From Fremontodendron californicum (Eukaryota; Streptophyta; Magnoliopsida; Malvales; Malvaceae), in the NCBI GenBank assembly GCA_030761205.1, contig JAULJL010000001.1:42387645-42451644 (forward strand): a DNA stretch of 64,000 nt. Direction: 5' to 3'. Position 1 is the first letter of the stretch; each line of letters begins with the position of its first letter. The position numbers and the translations under genes were made by a program. Below, piece by piece: positions 38,880-52,074 of this stretch. The notes below the pieces were generated by a model. The model saw nothing but the letters and a program-made list of their open reading frames with translations. It had not been told where the DNA came from and did not search any database.

Positions 38880-40904
38880 CTTATCTTATTAAGCAAAGCA
38901 ATTTTGGTTCGAACCGTCTATTACAGAGAGCACAAAAGTCACTACTATATGCAGAAGAAAATATCATAACTTTAGATTTCTAAAATGATAGATAATTCCT
39001 GCTCTCGCTTCGAAAAATAGCCGAAATTAAGAAACCTGAAAAGAAAAACAAAAGTTTGCAGACAAACAAATTAACAAACCAACCAAATAATAAACAAAGA
39101 AACAAATAGACCAACAAAAAAAAAAATGAATGAATTTTCTAGCTCAATTTTTTTACAACAACATTACTAAATTAGTCCTTTATGTTTTCGGCCTAAGGTT
39201 TTTTTTTTTTACGAATTTATACCACTCTACTCTACTCTAGTCCTAGTATTTTAATTTTTAGATTTCAACCAAGTCCTTGTCATTTTTCTTATTATTATTA
39301 TTACTACATAGTTCAATCCTTTGACTTTTTTTACCTGCTTATTGTTTTTTTTTTTGGGGGGCAATCTATCTGCTTATTATCATTATAAAAAAATGAATGA
39401 ATTATTTCTCAATTTAATAGAAAATCTTAATCAAGATGGCTTGTTCAATGTATGTATAAACATACATAGTTGAAACGTGTAGAGATAATCAACTTTTATT
39501 GTAATGAAAAAAAATCTCGAATTCAATCATTCTAGTAACTTAATCATTATTAAATATGAAAAATTATCATATTTATTGATAATGAATTTATTAGATTTCA
39601 CAAAGATTTAATAGAATAGTACATACTTTTTAAAATATAATAAAAAAATAAATGAAACATGTATCAATTCTTTAATTCACATGTGGAAGAAGAGTTTTCT
39701 TCAAGAATGTATCAATGATTTTTGAATGTTTTTAACGTCATGAAAACTACTAGTAAAATTTTTCTTTTATGTTTGTTTAAGCTAAATAAGCATATTGTAT
39801 TCTTTCGAGCTCAAATAATTATGATATATAAACAATATATTAATAAAAATATTATTATGATTACATTAAATTTTTAAAGATTACCGGATTTAATGATAGA
39901 ATTTCTAATTACACAAATTTTCAATAAATTATGAAAACTTTCTTGATTCTTTGATAATTTAAAATAAAAATAAAAAATATAAATAAATCGTTAAACAATA
40001 TCTGGAAGGATTGAACTTATTGGCATCTTTTCCCCATATATCAGGATCATTATGCTTAGTTGAAGGGACAAATCCAAAGGTTCAAACGCCAGTGTCCCAA
40101 ATCTGCTTAGGCTTTGTTTAACATTTTTTTTTACAGGATTTTTAAGGTAAAAATTGCTTTTCATACAAAAGCAATACTAAATAAATAAATAAAATTTTTG
40201 ATTTTTATTATTAAAATTATAATTTGAAAAGTCAATCTAAAAAGAAAAAAATATAACTTTTAGTTTTAAAAAGCTGTTGACTTTTGAATAAAATAACTTT
40301 ATTATCCTCACATCTCTACACTTTTGTTATTTTAAACATATCTTTTTTGACATTTTAATTTCTCAAAACACTTTTTCAGAACAATGTCAAACACTTAAAA
40401 AATTTTAAACCACACATTTTTAGCACATTTTTTTTACCCAAATTTTTGTTAACTCAAATTTTTTTTAACAACAATATTAAACTAGTCCTTAGTTTTGTCA
40501 GGGTCAGATATTGCAAGCCTGGGCTTCAAACCTATCGAATAAAGGAGCGTTTTGCCATAAGTTCGTGACCACTTGCTGTAACTAGGAGCCACACGGTCAA
40601 GGACATCATGATGGTCAATGGACATTGGCTTACACTTTCTGAATACAGATGGCGGATCTCTGCTGAGTTTCCAAAGATGGGACGGTAGCTAGGGCCCCTT
40701 ATTCCTTGTTTCCTTGGGTTTGGATTCTCCACCGAACCCAAAATGACTCTGTGTAGGAAGGTAAAAAGACAGAGCAAAGCAAGTAAAAGTAACGAGTAAC
40801 GAATCTAAGCTCTATTATTGTATCAAGTAGAAAGCTACCCTACCCACTGGTCCTTAGCCCGAAAATGCAATATAATCATAATGTAGTCGTATCAAAATTA
40901 TGTT

Positions 40905-41110
40905 TCCTGGTTTTAACTGGGCTCCCGGGTCGGACTGCCTGCCCGGTTCGTATTGAGTAGGATTGGGCAGAGATTTTAATGATTCGAATTGGTCTGAATC
41001 ATTATTCATCTAATAAAAAATAATATTTTTTTAATAAATAAACAGTAAATACAAATAAAAAAATTTTGGGCTGCGGGCCAGCCCTACCTGACCTATAAGC
41101 AGTTCTAATT
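40905..41110. repeat. Decayed family B repeat
   Basis: It has CGGGTCGGACTGCC near the left, an AT core with ATTATTCATC and AAACAGTAAATAC, and a right end CTACCTGACCTATAAGCAGTTCTAA. The layout follows the copies at 48616 and 49975. Confidence 0.5.
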
Positions 41111-41654
41111 TTAATTGACTAGTTAAAATTGCACTACTACAAAGGAAAATTTGTCTTGTTCAATTAAAATATTGAATTTTTGATGTTATGGGCTGTAAAT
41201 AAATTAATCAAACTACCTCAGCCAAGTTACAAACATTTATATGAAATTAGCTGTTAGTTCATAGTATGTTTTTAAATTTTGTTCTTGAAGTTGTCAGCAT
41301 TCAACTACAAACAACAATGGTGGTTCCTCGTTGAAGGCAAAAATGGGTTTTGCCACTGGAATTCCTACTTTACAATTGGGCTGCCAGGAACTGGGCTTTA
41401 TCTCATCTCATGAGCCCTGATATATAGTGGTATTTTTTCTTTTAAATGTAAGTAAGTGTATGATATTGATAACGAAACGCTACATCAATCCTACTACGTA
41501 AGAACAGCGAGTCAGCGACCAAAATGCATGGCAAAAGCAAAACACACGACATTTTCTCAAACGTGTTCCTTGGGCAGGAAGCTTAAAGCCTTAAAACCAA
41601 GCATGAAGCTTACGAAACATCCATTTTTTTTCCTTCTCTCATATTTGGAGTTAG

Positions 41655-41870
41655 ACCCTACAATTAGTGTATCCGTATAATATTCGTATATTTTATCTTA
41701 TCATAATCGTGTTTAAGATATTTTATATTTATATAAACTTTGATACGTTAATAATTCGTATTATATAAATTTTAAAATATTCGTATATTCGTATCGTATC
41801 ATATTTTTAATTTTTTTTTTGTGTTATATAATCGTATTATATCTAATATTACCAGATATATTTGGAGTGG
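41655..41870. repeat. Decayed repeat, family D
   Basis: Words such as TTATATAAATTTTAAAATAT, GTATCGTATCATATTTTTA and GTGTTATATAATCGTATTAT recur in the same order near 46720-46870 and 51780-51980. No termini could be fixed. Confidence 0.4.
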
Positions 41871-42666
41871 ACCTGGTCGAATTCCCTCTCTTTGCATATT
41901 TTTCTGATTGCGTAAACGTTTGAAACGCCAGACAAAAAACCCCACTACCTATAATAAAAACTCCAAGGGCCCAGCGGCCAGGATACACATGCACCTTCGG
42001 CTTGCCGACTCACCTTATTAAATGGGGTTGGACAGTTCTGAAATCTGAACTCTAAAGGCCTCTGTATCCTGTTAAATGGAATTGACTTGCCGACCTCCTT
42101 TATTTGACCAACGCTTTCACTTCAAGCTCATCATAATGACATATATGCACCGTCATCTTCCAATCAATAAATCATTTTCAAAAACTTGGGACTGCCCAAA
42201 ACTTCGGATTAAAATATTAAACATAAATTGGGTTTTAACCGAAGTTGGCAAATTGTTTTTAAGTGTTTTATGTTCTGTCAATTTTTGGTAAATTGAAGTA
42301 TTGAACCCTGTGTGAACAGTCAGGTTGGAACTTGGAAGTGCAACAACAATCAAGGGAAAAATAAAAAGAAAGAACTGTATATAGTAAGTAGCATGATAGC
42401 ATCATATTTTGTGCTACATTTGCTAGCTGCTAACTGCAGAAGTTCCTGTACAACCTTTTCCATGTCTAATTAATTAAACTTTACCTCAAAAGCAAACTAA
42501 CTTTAAAAGACAGTACTAACAAAAAGGAAAGCCAAAATTTATGTCTAATTCTAACATCCTTCTCTCAGTTCTAAAGCACTACTTCTGTCGAAGAAAGATA
42601 GACGAAAAAGATTTCAAAAAATGGTCCAACTTTTCTTTTCAATTCCTTTACCAGGGAACTGAACCT

Positions 42667-44969
42667 CTAAAGCAAGGCTGAGCCATTGGGCTTTCTCTCG
42701 GGTGCACCTTCCCATGTTTCTCTAGGCGAACTCCCTACTGCTCCAACATTGAAGCCACCTCCAAAGGAAGTGAGAAAAGCAGACAGTCCACTTGATGAAG
42801 CTCCACCATCACCCATGCCAAGCCCAAGAAGATCAAGTGTAGTAGGCTTGTTTCCAAACAACGAGGATGAGCTTATCATAGGATTAGCAGTCAAGCCAGA
42901 ATTTCCATTCGAGGGAAGGCGAAGGCCAAGGCCAAGACCAGCTGTCACTGAATTGCTCTCTGACTTAACATTAGGATCTTGACCAGCAGAGGAAGTTGAT
43001 GATACTGCCAAGCCTAGACCACGAAGCAGTGAAGGGTTTGATGCCGCTGCACCCATTTGGGCAGCCTTTTGTAGCAATGCAGTAGCAGACATGGCTGGTA
43101 GCGGTGACGTCGCAGCATAGTGGCAATGGTCATGTTCAGGTCCAGTGAAGATCGAGGAGCCATTGTTGGAGAAGTAGAGAGGAGAGGAAAGAGAGAGGGA
43201 TGTGGGCTCTAAGGTTGCTGCTGATTGACGGATTGAAGATGGTGCTGGTATTTTGGATGGTTGAGAGTTTGGTGCAAATATGCTAGCAAAAACATTTCTG
43301 TTTGAAGTAGAGGTAGTACTAGTTGCTGCTAAAGTTGGTGGTGAAAGTCCAATTGGATTTTCTGGCATTTCTGTTAGCATATATACAGTGGAAAGAACAA
43401 TGAGAAGCCATTGATGAAAATACAATGATGAAGAATAAAGTAGCAGCAAAGAAGAAAAACCAAAGAGATTAAAAGGAAGAGGGCTTTTCTTTATGGCCCT
43501 TTTCAAGTCCTAAAACTTGAAAGCTTTGGGAGTAATAGCAAAGGCAATAATATAATGGCTTTCTTTCTTTCTCTCAGGTCACCCCTTTTCGCTTTTCGAT
43601 CATTGAGCCTACTTATTGACGCTGTAAACATCTCGCTCGTGAACCAAAAACTACACTCCTGAACTTCTTTCTCTCTCTCTCTCTCCTCTCACTCAACTAC
43701 CACATTTGTTAGGTTCTCTAAGCCTAAATATCAAACGAGAACGACATCAAGAAGAGACAAAACACAGACATAAAAAACCAAAACTTCATTTGAATGGACT
43801 CTCTTTCTCATCTTCCGTCACCCACAATAGAAAAACAAAAACAAATAAAAAAGAATACCCCACGATTATCTCAATTTTGACGTATCTAAATAAACAAAGA
43901 AAACAAAGTATAGTAGCAAACCCTCTATAAAAGTACACATATAAAAAAGACAATTCTACCTGAACTTTGAATTGACAAACCCGGTGAAACTACACTCTTA
44001 GTAGACGGTGTTAAAGGCTGCGGTAGTGGCGATATTGCTGCTCCTCCTCCAACCATACTTTTCCCATTCCCATTCCCATTCCCATTCACGTTAACATTCC
44101 CTTCTGTATTAGCAACCGCTAGCGTTTGAGCCCTAGCGCTTTCCTCAGCCAACGCATCGCAGAAAGCTCTATGCGTACTGAAACTATCCCTCCTTCAAGA
44201 AACATCATCATCCACAGTCAAAAGCAGAACCACAAAAAACGCACCCTAAAGAAAGAGTTCAATTATGAAACGGAAACGATTGATGATTTGTCTTACCTGG
44301 AAAAGATGGTGCCACAATCGCATTGATATTCTCGGGTGCCGCAAGTCTTCACGTGGGCCTTCCAATCGGACTGAACAGCGTAATTTTTAGAGCACCGCTC
44401 GCATTTCCATTTCTTTTCCCCGTGTTTTCTGCAAAAGTGTTTCTTGATACCGGTAAGATCACCCAGGGCTCGAGCTGGGTTGTGGTGTACGCAACTTGAC
44501 TCAGGGCAAACGTAGACTCGCTTTCGAATTTCTTTGCTGATTCTTTGCCGTAGCTTCCATGGTAAGTTATGGCCTCGTCGGTGGAGTTGAAGGTTTTGAT
44601 CGCGTTGGAAGCCTTTGTTGCAGATCTCACAAACGAACCGGTTGGTAGCAAGTAGGGTTTTTGGAGATAAAGCTATTACCTCAGCATCTGGATCTGATTA
44701 AATAAAAAAAAAAGATGATTCCTTTTTCAACATTGCGAGACAAAAAGAAAGAAAACCTGGAAATTTAGAATTATTGAGATTAAAAAAAGGGTGGACTTTG
44801 ACTGTTCTTATAATTCACCTGGCATCCCAGGAAGATTTCTTTTCTTCTTCTGTGGTCCTCCTCCTGTTTGTTGAGTGCCTTGAATCTGCTGATTACCTGA
44901 AGAAGATGCACTTACTTCTCCAGAAGCTGTAGAAACTGAAATTGGTGACGAATTTTCAAACTCCATCAT
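42667..44969 (-). CDS. INDETERMINATE-DOMAIN (IDD) C2H2 zinc-finger transcription factor
   Basis: Four exons join in phase: 44819-44969, 44297-44693, 43960-44192 and 42667-43370. They encode 494 aa. IDD proteins are nuclear DNA-binding regulators that often partner with GRAS factors. A basic KKKR nuclear signal lies at 41-44. The ID domain then runs from about 57 to 195. Finger 1 is C2H2 (Cys 72, Cys 75, His 88, His 92). Finger 2 begins CPESSC at 113. Fingers 3 and 4 are C2HC (CERC at about 148; CDCG at about 175 to HRAFC at about 194). All ligands are present. The C-terminus has the family blocks MSATALLQKAAQMGAAAS, LGLGLRL (EAR-like LxLxL) and TTLDLLGLG. It looks closest to the IDD1/IDD2 (ENHYDROUS/GAF1) group by memory, but the member is not settled. 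The exon 3 repeat VNGNGNGNGK is coded by a hexanucleotide run. Confidence 0.94.
44066..44093. repeat. Coding hexanucleotide repeat (ATTCCC)n
   Basis: About four copies of ATTCCC on the plus strand encode the Asn-Gly repeat of the IDD protein. The unit keeps the frame, so length changes would only alter linker size. Confidence 0.9.
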
Positions 44970-45500
44970 GCTTTATTTACTCCAAACCCCAATCAAAAAC
45001 AACCCAGAAAAGTTCTAGTTTTTGCTGCCAGTTTTTTTTTTTTTTTTTTTTTTTCAGCTCAAAGAAACAAAATCCCAGTTTTAAGTCAGAGGAAATATCG
45101 ACTTTGTATACAACAATTCACTGCAAATGATGGTTTGAATTTCAAAGATTATGATTCATTTCACTTTTCACGAGGAAAAATTATAAAAACTAGTAAGAAA
45201 AGACTTTTTTTTTGGGTCTAAAGTGTATGGCTTTCATTTGAGTGAAAACAAAATCGAAACTAAATGAAAGCTCCCGATTTCAACTAAGTTGTTGAGTCAT
45301 GACCCGGAAGAGCACGATGAGGTCTCATAAGGCGGCTTCATGTCCATAATACAGAGAGAGAAAACAGTGAAATACAGAGAGAGATATAAGCAACGAAGAA
45401 AACAAGAATAAAGATGAAGAGATTTGAATGAAGTGAAAAAAGCCAAAAATAAAATTAATTAAAAAATAGTTAAAGCGGCGCCAGCTTTAACCATGGGTAA
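44970..45500 (-). promoter_or_regulatory. IDD 5' leader and promoter region
   Basis: A 20-odd base T run lies at about 45032-45054. GAGA-rich sequence lies at about 45350-45390. No gene was seen. This is the expected place for the leader and core promoter of the minus-strand IDD gene. Confidence 0.4.
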
Positions 45501-48500
45501 GTTTTTCGAAACTATGGTTTGTCCAGAGACATCAGCTCCTCCTCAACTCCAAGTCTCTCCTCTTCTGGCTGCGTTTCCAAATCTGACCGTCCACGTGTCA
45601 AATTTCCGGCTTGCTGACATTTGTCGGGTGAAGTCGGGAGTCGGGACTAGGCGGTGCTTTGTCGTTTAGTAAAATTCCTCGCATAATTTTTTTTAACCTT
45701 TTTTAGACTCACAGCAAAAGTCAATTATACCCCTAAAAAATACAAATTTGACCGTCCTCGAAGATGACCTTTTGGACTTTTCAACTCAATTGAACGTGTG
45801 TTTTGCTCAACTGATTGATATAATTATAGTAGAGTATAGTTTTTTTTTTCTTTCTCGGATAGAAAAAAAAAAAAAAAACTGAATATTTGACTTTCTTCAA
45901 GCTTAAAAACCATGTGTTGTTTTTTAGGTAATATTTTTTAAGAGTCGTTTCTTTTATTAATGTTTATTTTTCATAAAAAAAAATATTTTTGAAGAGGTAT
46001 TACCAATAATACCATTGAGCAGACAAGGACGATCAAGACAATGAGACAAATAGGAATGATTTTTTATACATCTTATAATTTTGAATTTGATATAAAAATA
46101 CAATGTAAATAAAATATGTTTAATAAATATGATATGATATATTTAATATATATTGTATTTATATTTATAATTTTGACATATTTAATAATTTATAATTTAT
46201 TTAAATTTAAATAATTAGCATGCAAAAAAACACGAGATACACGCATTTGCATATTATCATATTTAATTTGTTTACAGAATGAGTGGCTTTCTCGTGATTA
46301 TGCTCAAAATTTTGTCCAATCTTTATTTAAGGGGGAGGATGTTCATTTAATCATTTTCCTTCGGTCAAAAAAACAATTATAGCTATCATTTTCTTTTAAT
46401 TTTGGTAAATTAATTTCTTCGGGTGTAAGCAAACTTCGGGTGAAGAGAAGGAAATGGGTATTCATAGTGGCAATTTTGGTAAATAAAATGGTATTTATGA
46501 GCTTATTAAAAAGAAAAAAAGGGTCTTTCAGTGTCTTTATTATAACTAGGCCGTTCGTTACAGGATTTTGGTGATTGACAAAATGTCCTTGAAGCCTTCA
46601 TGTGCTTACAGGCAAATTCCTTGAAATTTTTATTTTTTTGCATTTTTTCAGGGCTTTGAATCTCTTTTTCTTGAATTATCATGGCTTCATGCTTTTTAGA
46701 TTCAAGACCATCCAATAATCTGTGTATTTATATTGTATTCATATATTTTATGTATTATAATTGTAATTAAAATATTATGTATTTATATAAAATTTGATAA
46801 ATAATTTGTGTTATATAAATTTTAACATATTTTTATATTCTTGTCGTGTTATATTTTTATTGTATCCAAATTATCAAATCTCATCATCCATTCCCAACAA
46901 TTTTGATTTTATTGTTTTGGTAATACCCTCAATTGTATTTCCAATTATATTTGAATATTTTTTTTGGAAGTTCTTAATCTATCCATAATTATTCAATCCT
47001 TACCTAATTAACTCACCTGATAAAGATATTACACGTCTAAATCTTTTCGAGCAAACAACTTTCAAAAGTCTATCAGCAACAAACATAGCATCTGAACCAG
47101 TATTCAGTTAATTTTTTTAATAATTTTAAAGATTTTATTATTATATATTATTTTAATACATTCAATTTTTTTTTTCAGAATTTTTTTTTTTTTTTTTACA
47201 AAAATTAAATTTTGATAGACAAAGAAAATGAACTACTCTTTTAATAACTTAATTAGTATTTTTGAATTTAGATAATCAATTATAATAAGATAATGACTAA
47301 GTGAAATTTGATGTATGGTGCCAAATGTAGAAGCTTTGTTTAACTTGGATATAAAGGCAAAGTAAAATTTGTCTTTACATGCAAAAGATGAGATTCAATT
47401 TCAGCAATCAGCAAGAGTGGGGCAACATATGTGTTTTAAGCTTTGGTTTGATATTTGAGTTGAGTGAAGCCGCACTGGCCTCCACCACCAGACAGACAAT
47501 TTCATCAAGGCTGGGCTCCCAAATCATGGACGGCCCAGATATATTTTCATTAAAATAATGTCTCAATCGGATCCAAATCGGATACCTAATCTGAAATTAT
47601 ATTATAAGTATCTGATTATGGTTAAAAAAATTTTATGTATCAAAATGAAAAAAGAGGTATAGTACATGGGGCAATTTTATATAAGCCTTTCATTAAAGTT
47701 CCATTTGTTAATTAAAACATTATTTTATATACCGTTAGTGAAATTTTTAAATTTTGCAAACGGAATTAATAAGATAATACATATCATTTTAGAATATATT
47801 AAATATATTAAAAATCTAAATAAAAATAAAAATAAAGTATATGATAAATTTTTAACATCATTTGTAAAATTGAAAAATATCACTATCCATGTATCAAAAG
47901 CAAATTCGTTGTTAAGTATAAATTTTTACTTTCTTTGGAAATGTTATTTAAGTTTTTGTCTTTTATAAAGAAGTAGGGCCAATGTATTATAGTCATAATC
48001 CACAAATAATTGGAGTAAGGATAATGACTTGGTAGTGCCTTTTGAAGTTGCATGCATGTGCAACCAAAGCAAAGTATGAACACAAAGAAATAATCTCTTT
48101 TAAACAAGGTTTTTGCCAATTATGATTTCTTTGAAAACATTAGTACATTACCCCCTTTTTTAACGTCAAATTAAATATTTTTTTATTCATTTCTACGTCC
48201 TGCCAACATTGGCAATTTATGCAAAAGCAAAGAGGATAATTTTCAATTTTAAAAGTCAAAATTTAATCAATCTTATTTTTCTCTCTTTTTGGGGAGCTTA
48301 TGATGTCGTTTTGGAATAGCATTAGAATAAAAAGAAAAGGTGGAGAATGGATTATCGAAGAAAGACCCACAGTTTAATTTGAGCAGAGTCTCATTGATGA
48401 TCCAAATGAAATAATAATTAATAATCAGCTTGAAAATAGGAAATTAGCTTGATTATGTTCAAAGAAATTAAGTAATCGGGTTCTTCCATGGGAAAATGAC

Positions 48501-48615
48501 TTTGGATTGGTTGAACCAAAAAAAAAAAATCTATTAGTATTACGTAAAACAATGAGTCCAACCCAAAATTGATGTGGCTAAAATTAGTAAAGCAGTTTTT
48601 TAAGTATTTGGTATT
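45501..48615. other. Gene-poor AT-rich intergenic DNA
   Basis: I see no supported gene here. A decayed family D repeat covers about 46720-46870. An open frame at 46506-46715 has no domain or splice context. Poly-A and poly-T tracts are frequent. Confidence 0.45.
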
Positions 48616-48876
48616 AGATCTGCTAATGGATCGGATAATCCGTTTGGTTTGATAAGTTTGACTCGTATTGGGTTGAGCCTGGTTAGGAGTTTTAGTGATC
48701 CGAATCTATCTGATCCGACTCAAATCATTGTTCATCAATTAAAAAATTATTTTTCATTTAAATTTAATTATAAATATTAATATTAATATAATTATTTTAA
48801 ATAATAATCTAAGCCGATAGATTTGCATAAAGTGAAAAAAAAAATTAAACTGATCCAGACTCATAAACAAATTTAC
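48616..48876. repeat. Family B AT-rich TIR repeat
   Basis: The left end reads TAGATCTGCTAATGGATCGG and the right end CAGACTCATAAACAAATTTA. The interior has ATCATTGTTCATCAATTAAA and an AT core. Confidence 0.6.
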
Positions 48877-49974
48877 TTTGACATTGGCAAATAGAAATTT
48901 AGCAATATATGCTAGTTTGGATAGGTTAGAAAGAGAGAGATTTCGTAAGAGTTGAGCCAATCAAGTGTGTCAAACGTGGAGCCATGCTTTGCATTAATGG
49001 ATAAGATGTTTCTTTGCCTTCTCTTTACCTTTAATTAATTTTTGAATTTTGTTAACCAATATTTTAAAATATTTTTAAATTTATTAAATATAATAATATT
49101 TTTATTTAATACATTAAAAATGATGAATAAAATTATCAATTTTTATATTTAATATAATATTATTATTATAAATAACATATTAACTAATCTTAAAAAATGT
49201 CTTTAAAACATTGGTTAACAAAATTCTTAATTATTATAACGATTTGCATCTTATATTCTAGATAGAGTAAAGTAAATTGATAATTATAATAGGAAAATTA
49301 AATTAGCAATCAATCATTCCATTGTCATTGAAACATGTGGTCATAATTGATAATGAGAATATGTTTAAATCTCTTCATAAAACCCACAAAAAATTAGTCT
49401 AGTTGGTAAGAGAAGAGAAGAGAATTTTTTTTTTTTTTTGTCAATCAAAACTTTTTAAGCTATGTTGAGAGAGGATTGGTGATTATACTTTTTTTTTTAT
49501 TATTAAAGACAAGGGAAAGAAATAAATCAATCTTTGTAACCTTTATTGACAAGCGTAATAGTAAGTTCATAGGTGCGAGTTTTGCACTCTACTTGTCTAA
49601 CAAGGTGGCTGCGATTGATGTTATGTATCAACACCATAGAGTCTGAAAATCCTATTTTTCTTAATTTGATGAGAAAACTTTGTTCAAATTTTTTTATTTA
49701 TTAAAAATATTTATATTCGATATATATTTAACTATGAATATGAATAAATTAAACATATATTTATATTTATATTCAATATTCACTCTAAATTCGAATAATA
49801 TAGATCTATAGTTTCTGTCTTCCAAGTACATTAAAGTTAAATAGACGTGTATCTCATTTTTATTTGAAGTTATCGAAACTTCAAACTACAATATATTTAT
49901 TCTTTTACTCCTCTTTCTCTCCCACTGTTGGTTGTAGAATGACTAAGTTGCAGATAAGGCTATGGAGTTTGGAA
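48877..49974. other. AT-rich intergenic DNA
   Basis: No gene was recognised. At about 49690-49802 a stretch ending AATTCGAATAATATAG may be a badly decayed family A MITE, since CTATGTT-type ends can just be traced. It is not counted as a copy. Confidence 0.35.
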
Positions 49975-50281
49975 TAGACCTGCTCGTGGATCGGGCAATT
50001 CGTCCAATTCGTTCGATTCGTATTGGATCGGATTTAAATAGGATATTTTTGATCCGGACCTGTTCGGCTTCGGTCTGGAATAGTATTTTTTTAATTATAA
50101 TAATATTATTTTATTTAATTTTAATTATAAAAATATATAAAAAAATATATTTTTTTAATATGATGAATAATGAATTCAAGCCTACCGAGCCAGCCCGGCC
50201 CTACCTAAGGTCGGACCTGGGCAAAAAATTTTAAAAAAATCAAGCAGCGACTCAGTCCGTCCCGACCCATGAAGAAGTCTA
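49975..50281. mobile_element. Family B TIR element with both ends
   Basis: The ends are TAGACCTGCTCGTGGATCGG and CCCGACCCATGAAGAAGTCTA. Their inverted match is imperfect but clear. Flanks GTTTGGAA and ATTTGAAA match at 6 of 8 positions, a possible 8-bp target-site duplication. The core is AT-rich and non-coding. Confidence 0.7.
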
Positions 50282-50709
50282 ATTTGAAATAATAAATGAG
50301 GAAAAAGGTGAATGAAAGATGAGAAAAATAAAAATAAAAACTTTGATCGCAAAAAATGGGGGGAAAAAACATACTTCTCCAAATTGTACTAAGATCAGTA
50401 AGAGGTCACAACTAAACAAGATGGTAGCCAACAAGTTATAAATTACGAAGCAATCTACTTTTAACAGGTTTTCAGGTCGAATCGAACAAAACCTGAGTTT
50501 TGGACTTTTTATGATTATGATCATCTCCAACAACAGGGATGTCTATTTAGAAATGTGAGGTGATGAGCATTTGTCAAAAAGAAAATAGTACAGTCCCTGG
50601 AGTAATCATCACCAATTTGATAAACTTTTTGATTTTTTTTTTCCTGATTCCAATGCAATAAACAGCAAAAGGTACAGCTTGAATCCAGACAGACAGGCAC
50701 ATTCACCTC

Positions 50710-51245
50710 ACTTTTTTTTTTTTTTTTTTTTTTTTTTATAAATTTAAAAAATATATCATCAATAATATAATAATTAAATGATATAATAAATAAAAATTAT
50801 TTAAAAAAATAAATGAAAAATAAAAAATTATTAAAAAAATATATAAAGACAAAATTAGATTTTTTTTCTTTTTTCTTATTTTATTTTTTAATTAAAAAAT
50901 AAATTTTTTGAAAATAATTTTCTTAATTTAAAAAAATAAATATTTAAATATTTTTATTTATTTATTTATTTATTTAATTAAAAAAATTTAAAAAATAAAA
51001 ATAATATTTCTAAAATTATTTATTTTTATTTTTATTTTTTAAATTTTTTTTAAAAATAAATATTTAAATATTTTATTTTTTAAATTTATTTTCAATTAAA
51101 ATTTTTAAAAAATAATATTTTTTAATAAAAAGAGAAAAAAAAATATTAAAAATAATTTTATTTTTACAATATTTTTTATAATATTTTAATATTTTATTTT
51201 TTAAATAATTTTTATACATTAAATTATTTAATTATTATTTAATTA
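50710..51245. repeat. A/T-only foldback-like block
   Basis: It begins with about 28 T and continues almost purely in A and T. The left side (AATTAAATGATATAATAAATA) and right side (TTATACATTAAATTATTTAAT) are roughly complementary, so it may be a decayed foldback element. Low complexity limits the call. Confidence 0.4.
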
Positions 51246-51546
51246 TTTTGAGCATGTTTTTCAGATTTATTCTTTTTTCTTCTTCCTTTACAAAAGGTTT
51301 GCTTGCCTAGCTACAACTACAAGAGCCAACTATGGCATTGCGACATTTACAGCTCGTGGGGTCAGATTCAGATACTAGCTTAGCTTGGACTGTAGTGGAT
51401 AAGTCAATAGCTAGCTTATGCCTTTTTCATCAATTTTTTGGTTTAAGTACTCGTACACTGCAGTGAAAATAATAAATTAATTTTTATATTATAAAAATAA
51501 ATAATTTTGTTTTTATATAATTAAAATAAATATAAATAAATAAAAT

Positions 51547-51707
51547 TATAACAGTTTTAATAAAAAATCGTTAAAATGTTAATGTGAATTCGTAAAATCT
51601 AACAGATTTAGATATATTTCAAGTCATATTTTATTCTAAGTCATTAATTCTGTTAGATTTTACGAGTCTACATCAGCATTTTAACGGTTTTCATTAACAT
51701 TGTTATC
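51547..51707. mobile_element. Foldback (hairpin) element of about 160 bp
   Basis: The arms pair over nearly their whole length. The left arm has CGTTAAAATG and CGTAAAATCTAACAGA; the right arm has TCTGTTAGATTTTACGAG and CATTTTAACGG. The unpaired centre is about 45 bp. It has no coding potential and fits a foldback MITE. Confidence 0.75.
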
Positions 51708-51779
51708 AAATTTACTTATTTACACCTATTTTAATTGTACAAAAACTAAATTACCAATTGCCACAAGTCACCTAAATTC

Positions 51780-51990
51780 GATTATATATTTTTTTATGTT
51801 ATAATTATATTTAATATTTATATAAGTTTTAATATGTTAATAATTTATGTTATATAATATTCATGTATTTATATCGTGTTATATTTTATTTTATATTTTA
51901 ATTATTTTTACATGTTATATTAGTGTCGTATAATGGTATTTTTATATCAATTTAATACATTTAAAATTTTATTTGAATCTGATGTCATAT
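51780..51990. repeat. Decayed repeat, family D
   Basis: It shares ordered words with 41655-41870 (TTTATATAAGTTTTAATATG, TATATCGTGTTATATTTTA). The ends were not found. Confidence 0.4.
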
Positions 51991-52074
51991 ATATGTATTC
52001 TTTTAAGTCGGACTAGATTTAAGTTATTGTTTTAGTTAAGTAGCAACAGCCGGTAAAAATGACATGATAAAGGC

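Larger units (their letters stand above)
38880..42666. other. Intergenic DNA between the PP2C and IDD genes
   Basis: The first few hundred bases hold the PP2C 5' leader and promoter. The rest is AT-rich with decayed repeats. A phrase ACAACAACATTACTAAATTAG near 39155 recurs as ACAACAATATTAAACTAG near 40470, so 39150-40495 may be one old element. From about 42370 the sequence is likely the 3' UTR of the IDD gene. Short open frames at 40532-40777 and 41456-41680 have no recognisable domain. Confidence 0.45.

Noticed and set aside
40532..40777. Minus-strand open frame of 81 codons
   Set aside because: No recognisable motif, no neighbouring exon in phase, and it is surrounded by decayed repeat DNA.
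41456..41680. Plus-strand open frame of 74 codons
   Set aside because: Composition and ending look random, and no splice context or family is recognised.
42686..42982. Plus-strand open frame of 98 codons over the IDD gene
   Set aside because: It is the antisense shadow of the last IDD exon, whose own strand encodes conserved family motifs.
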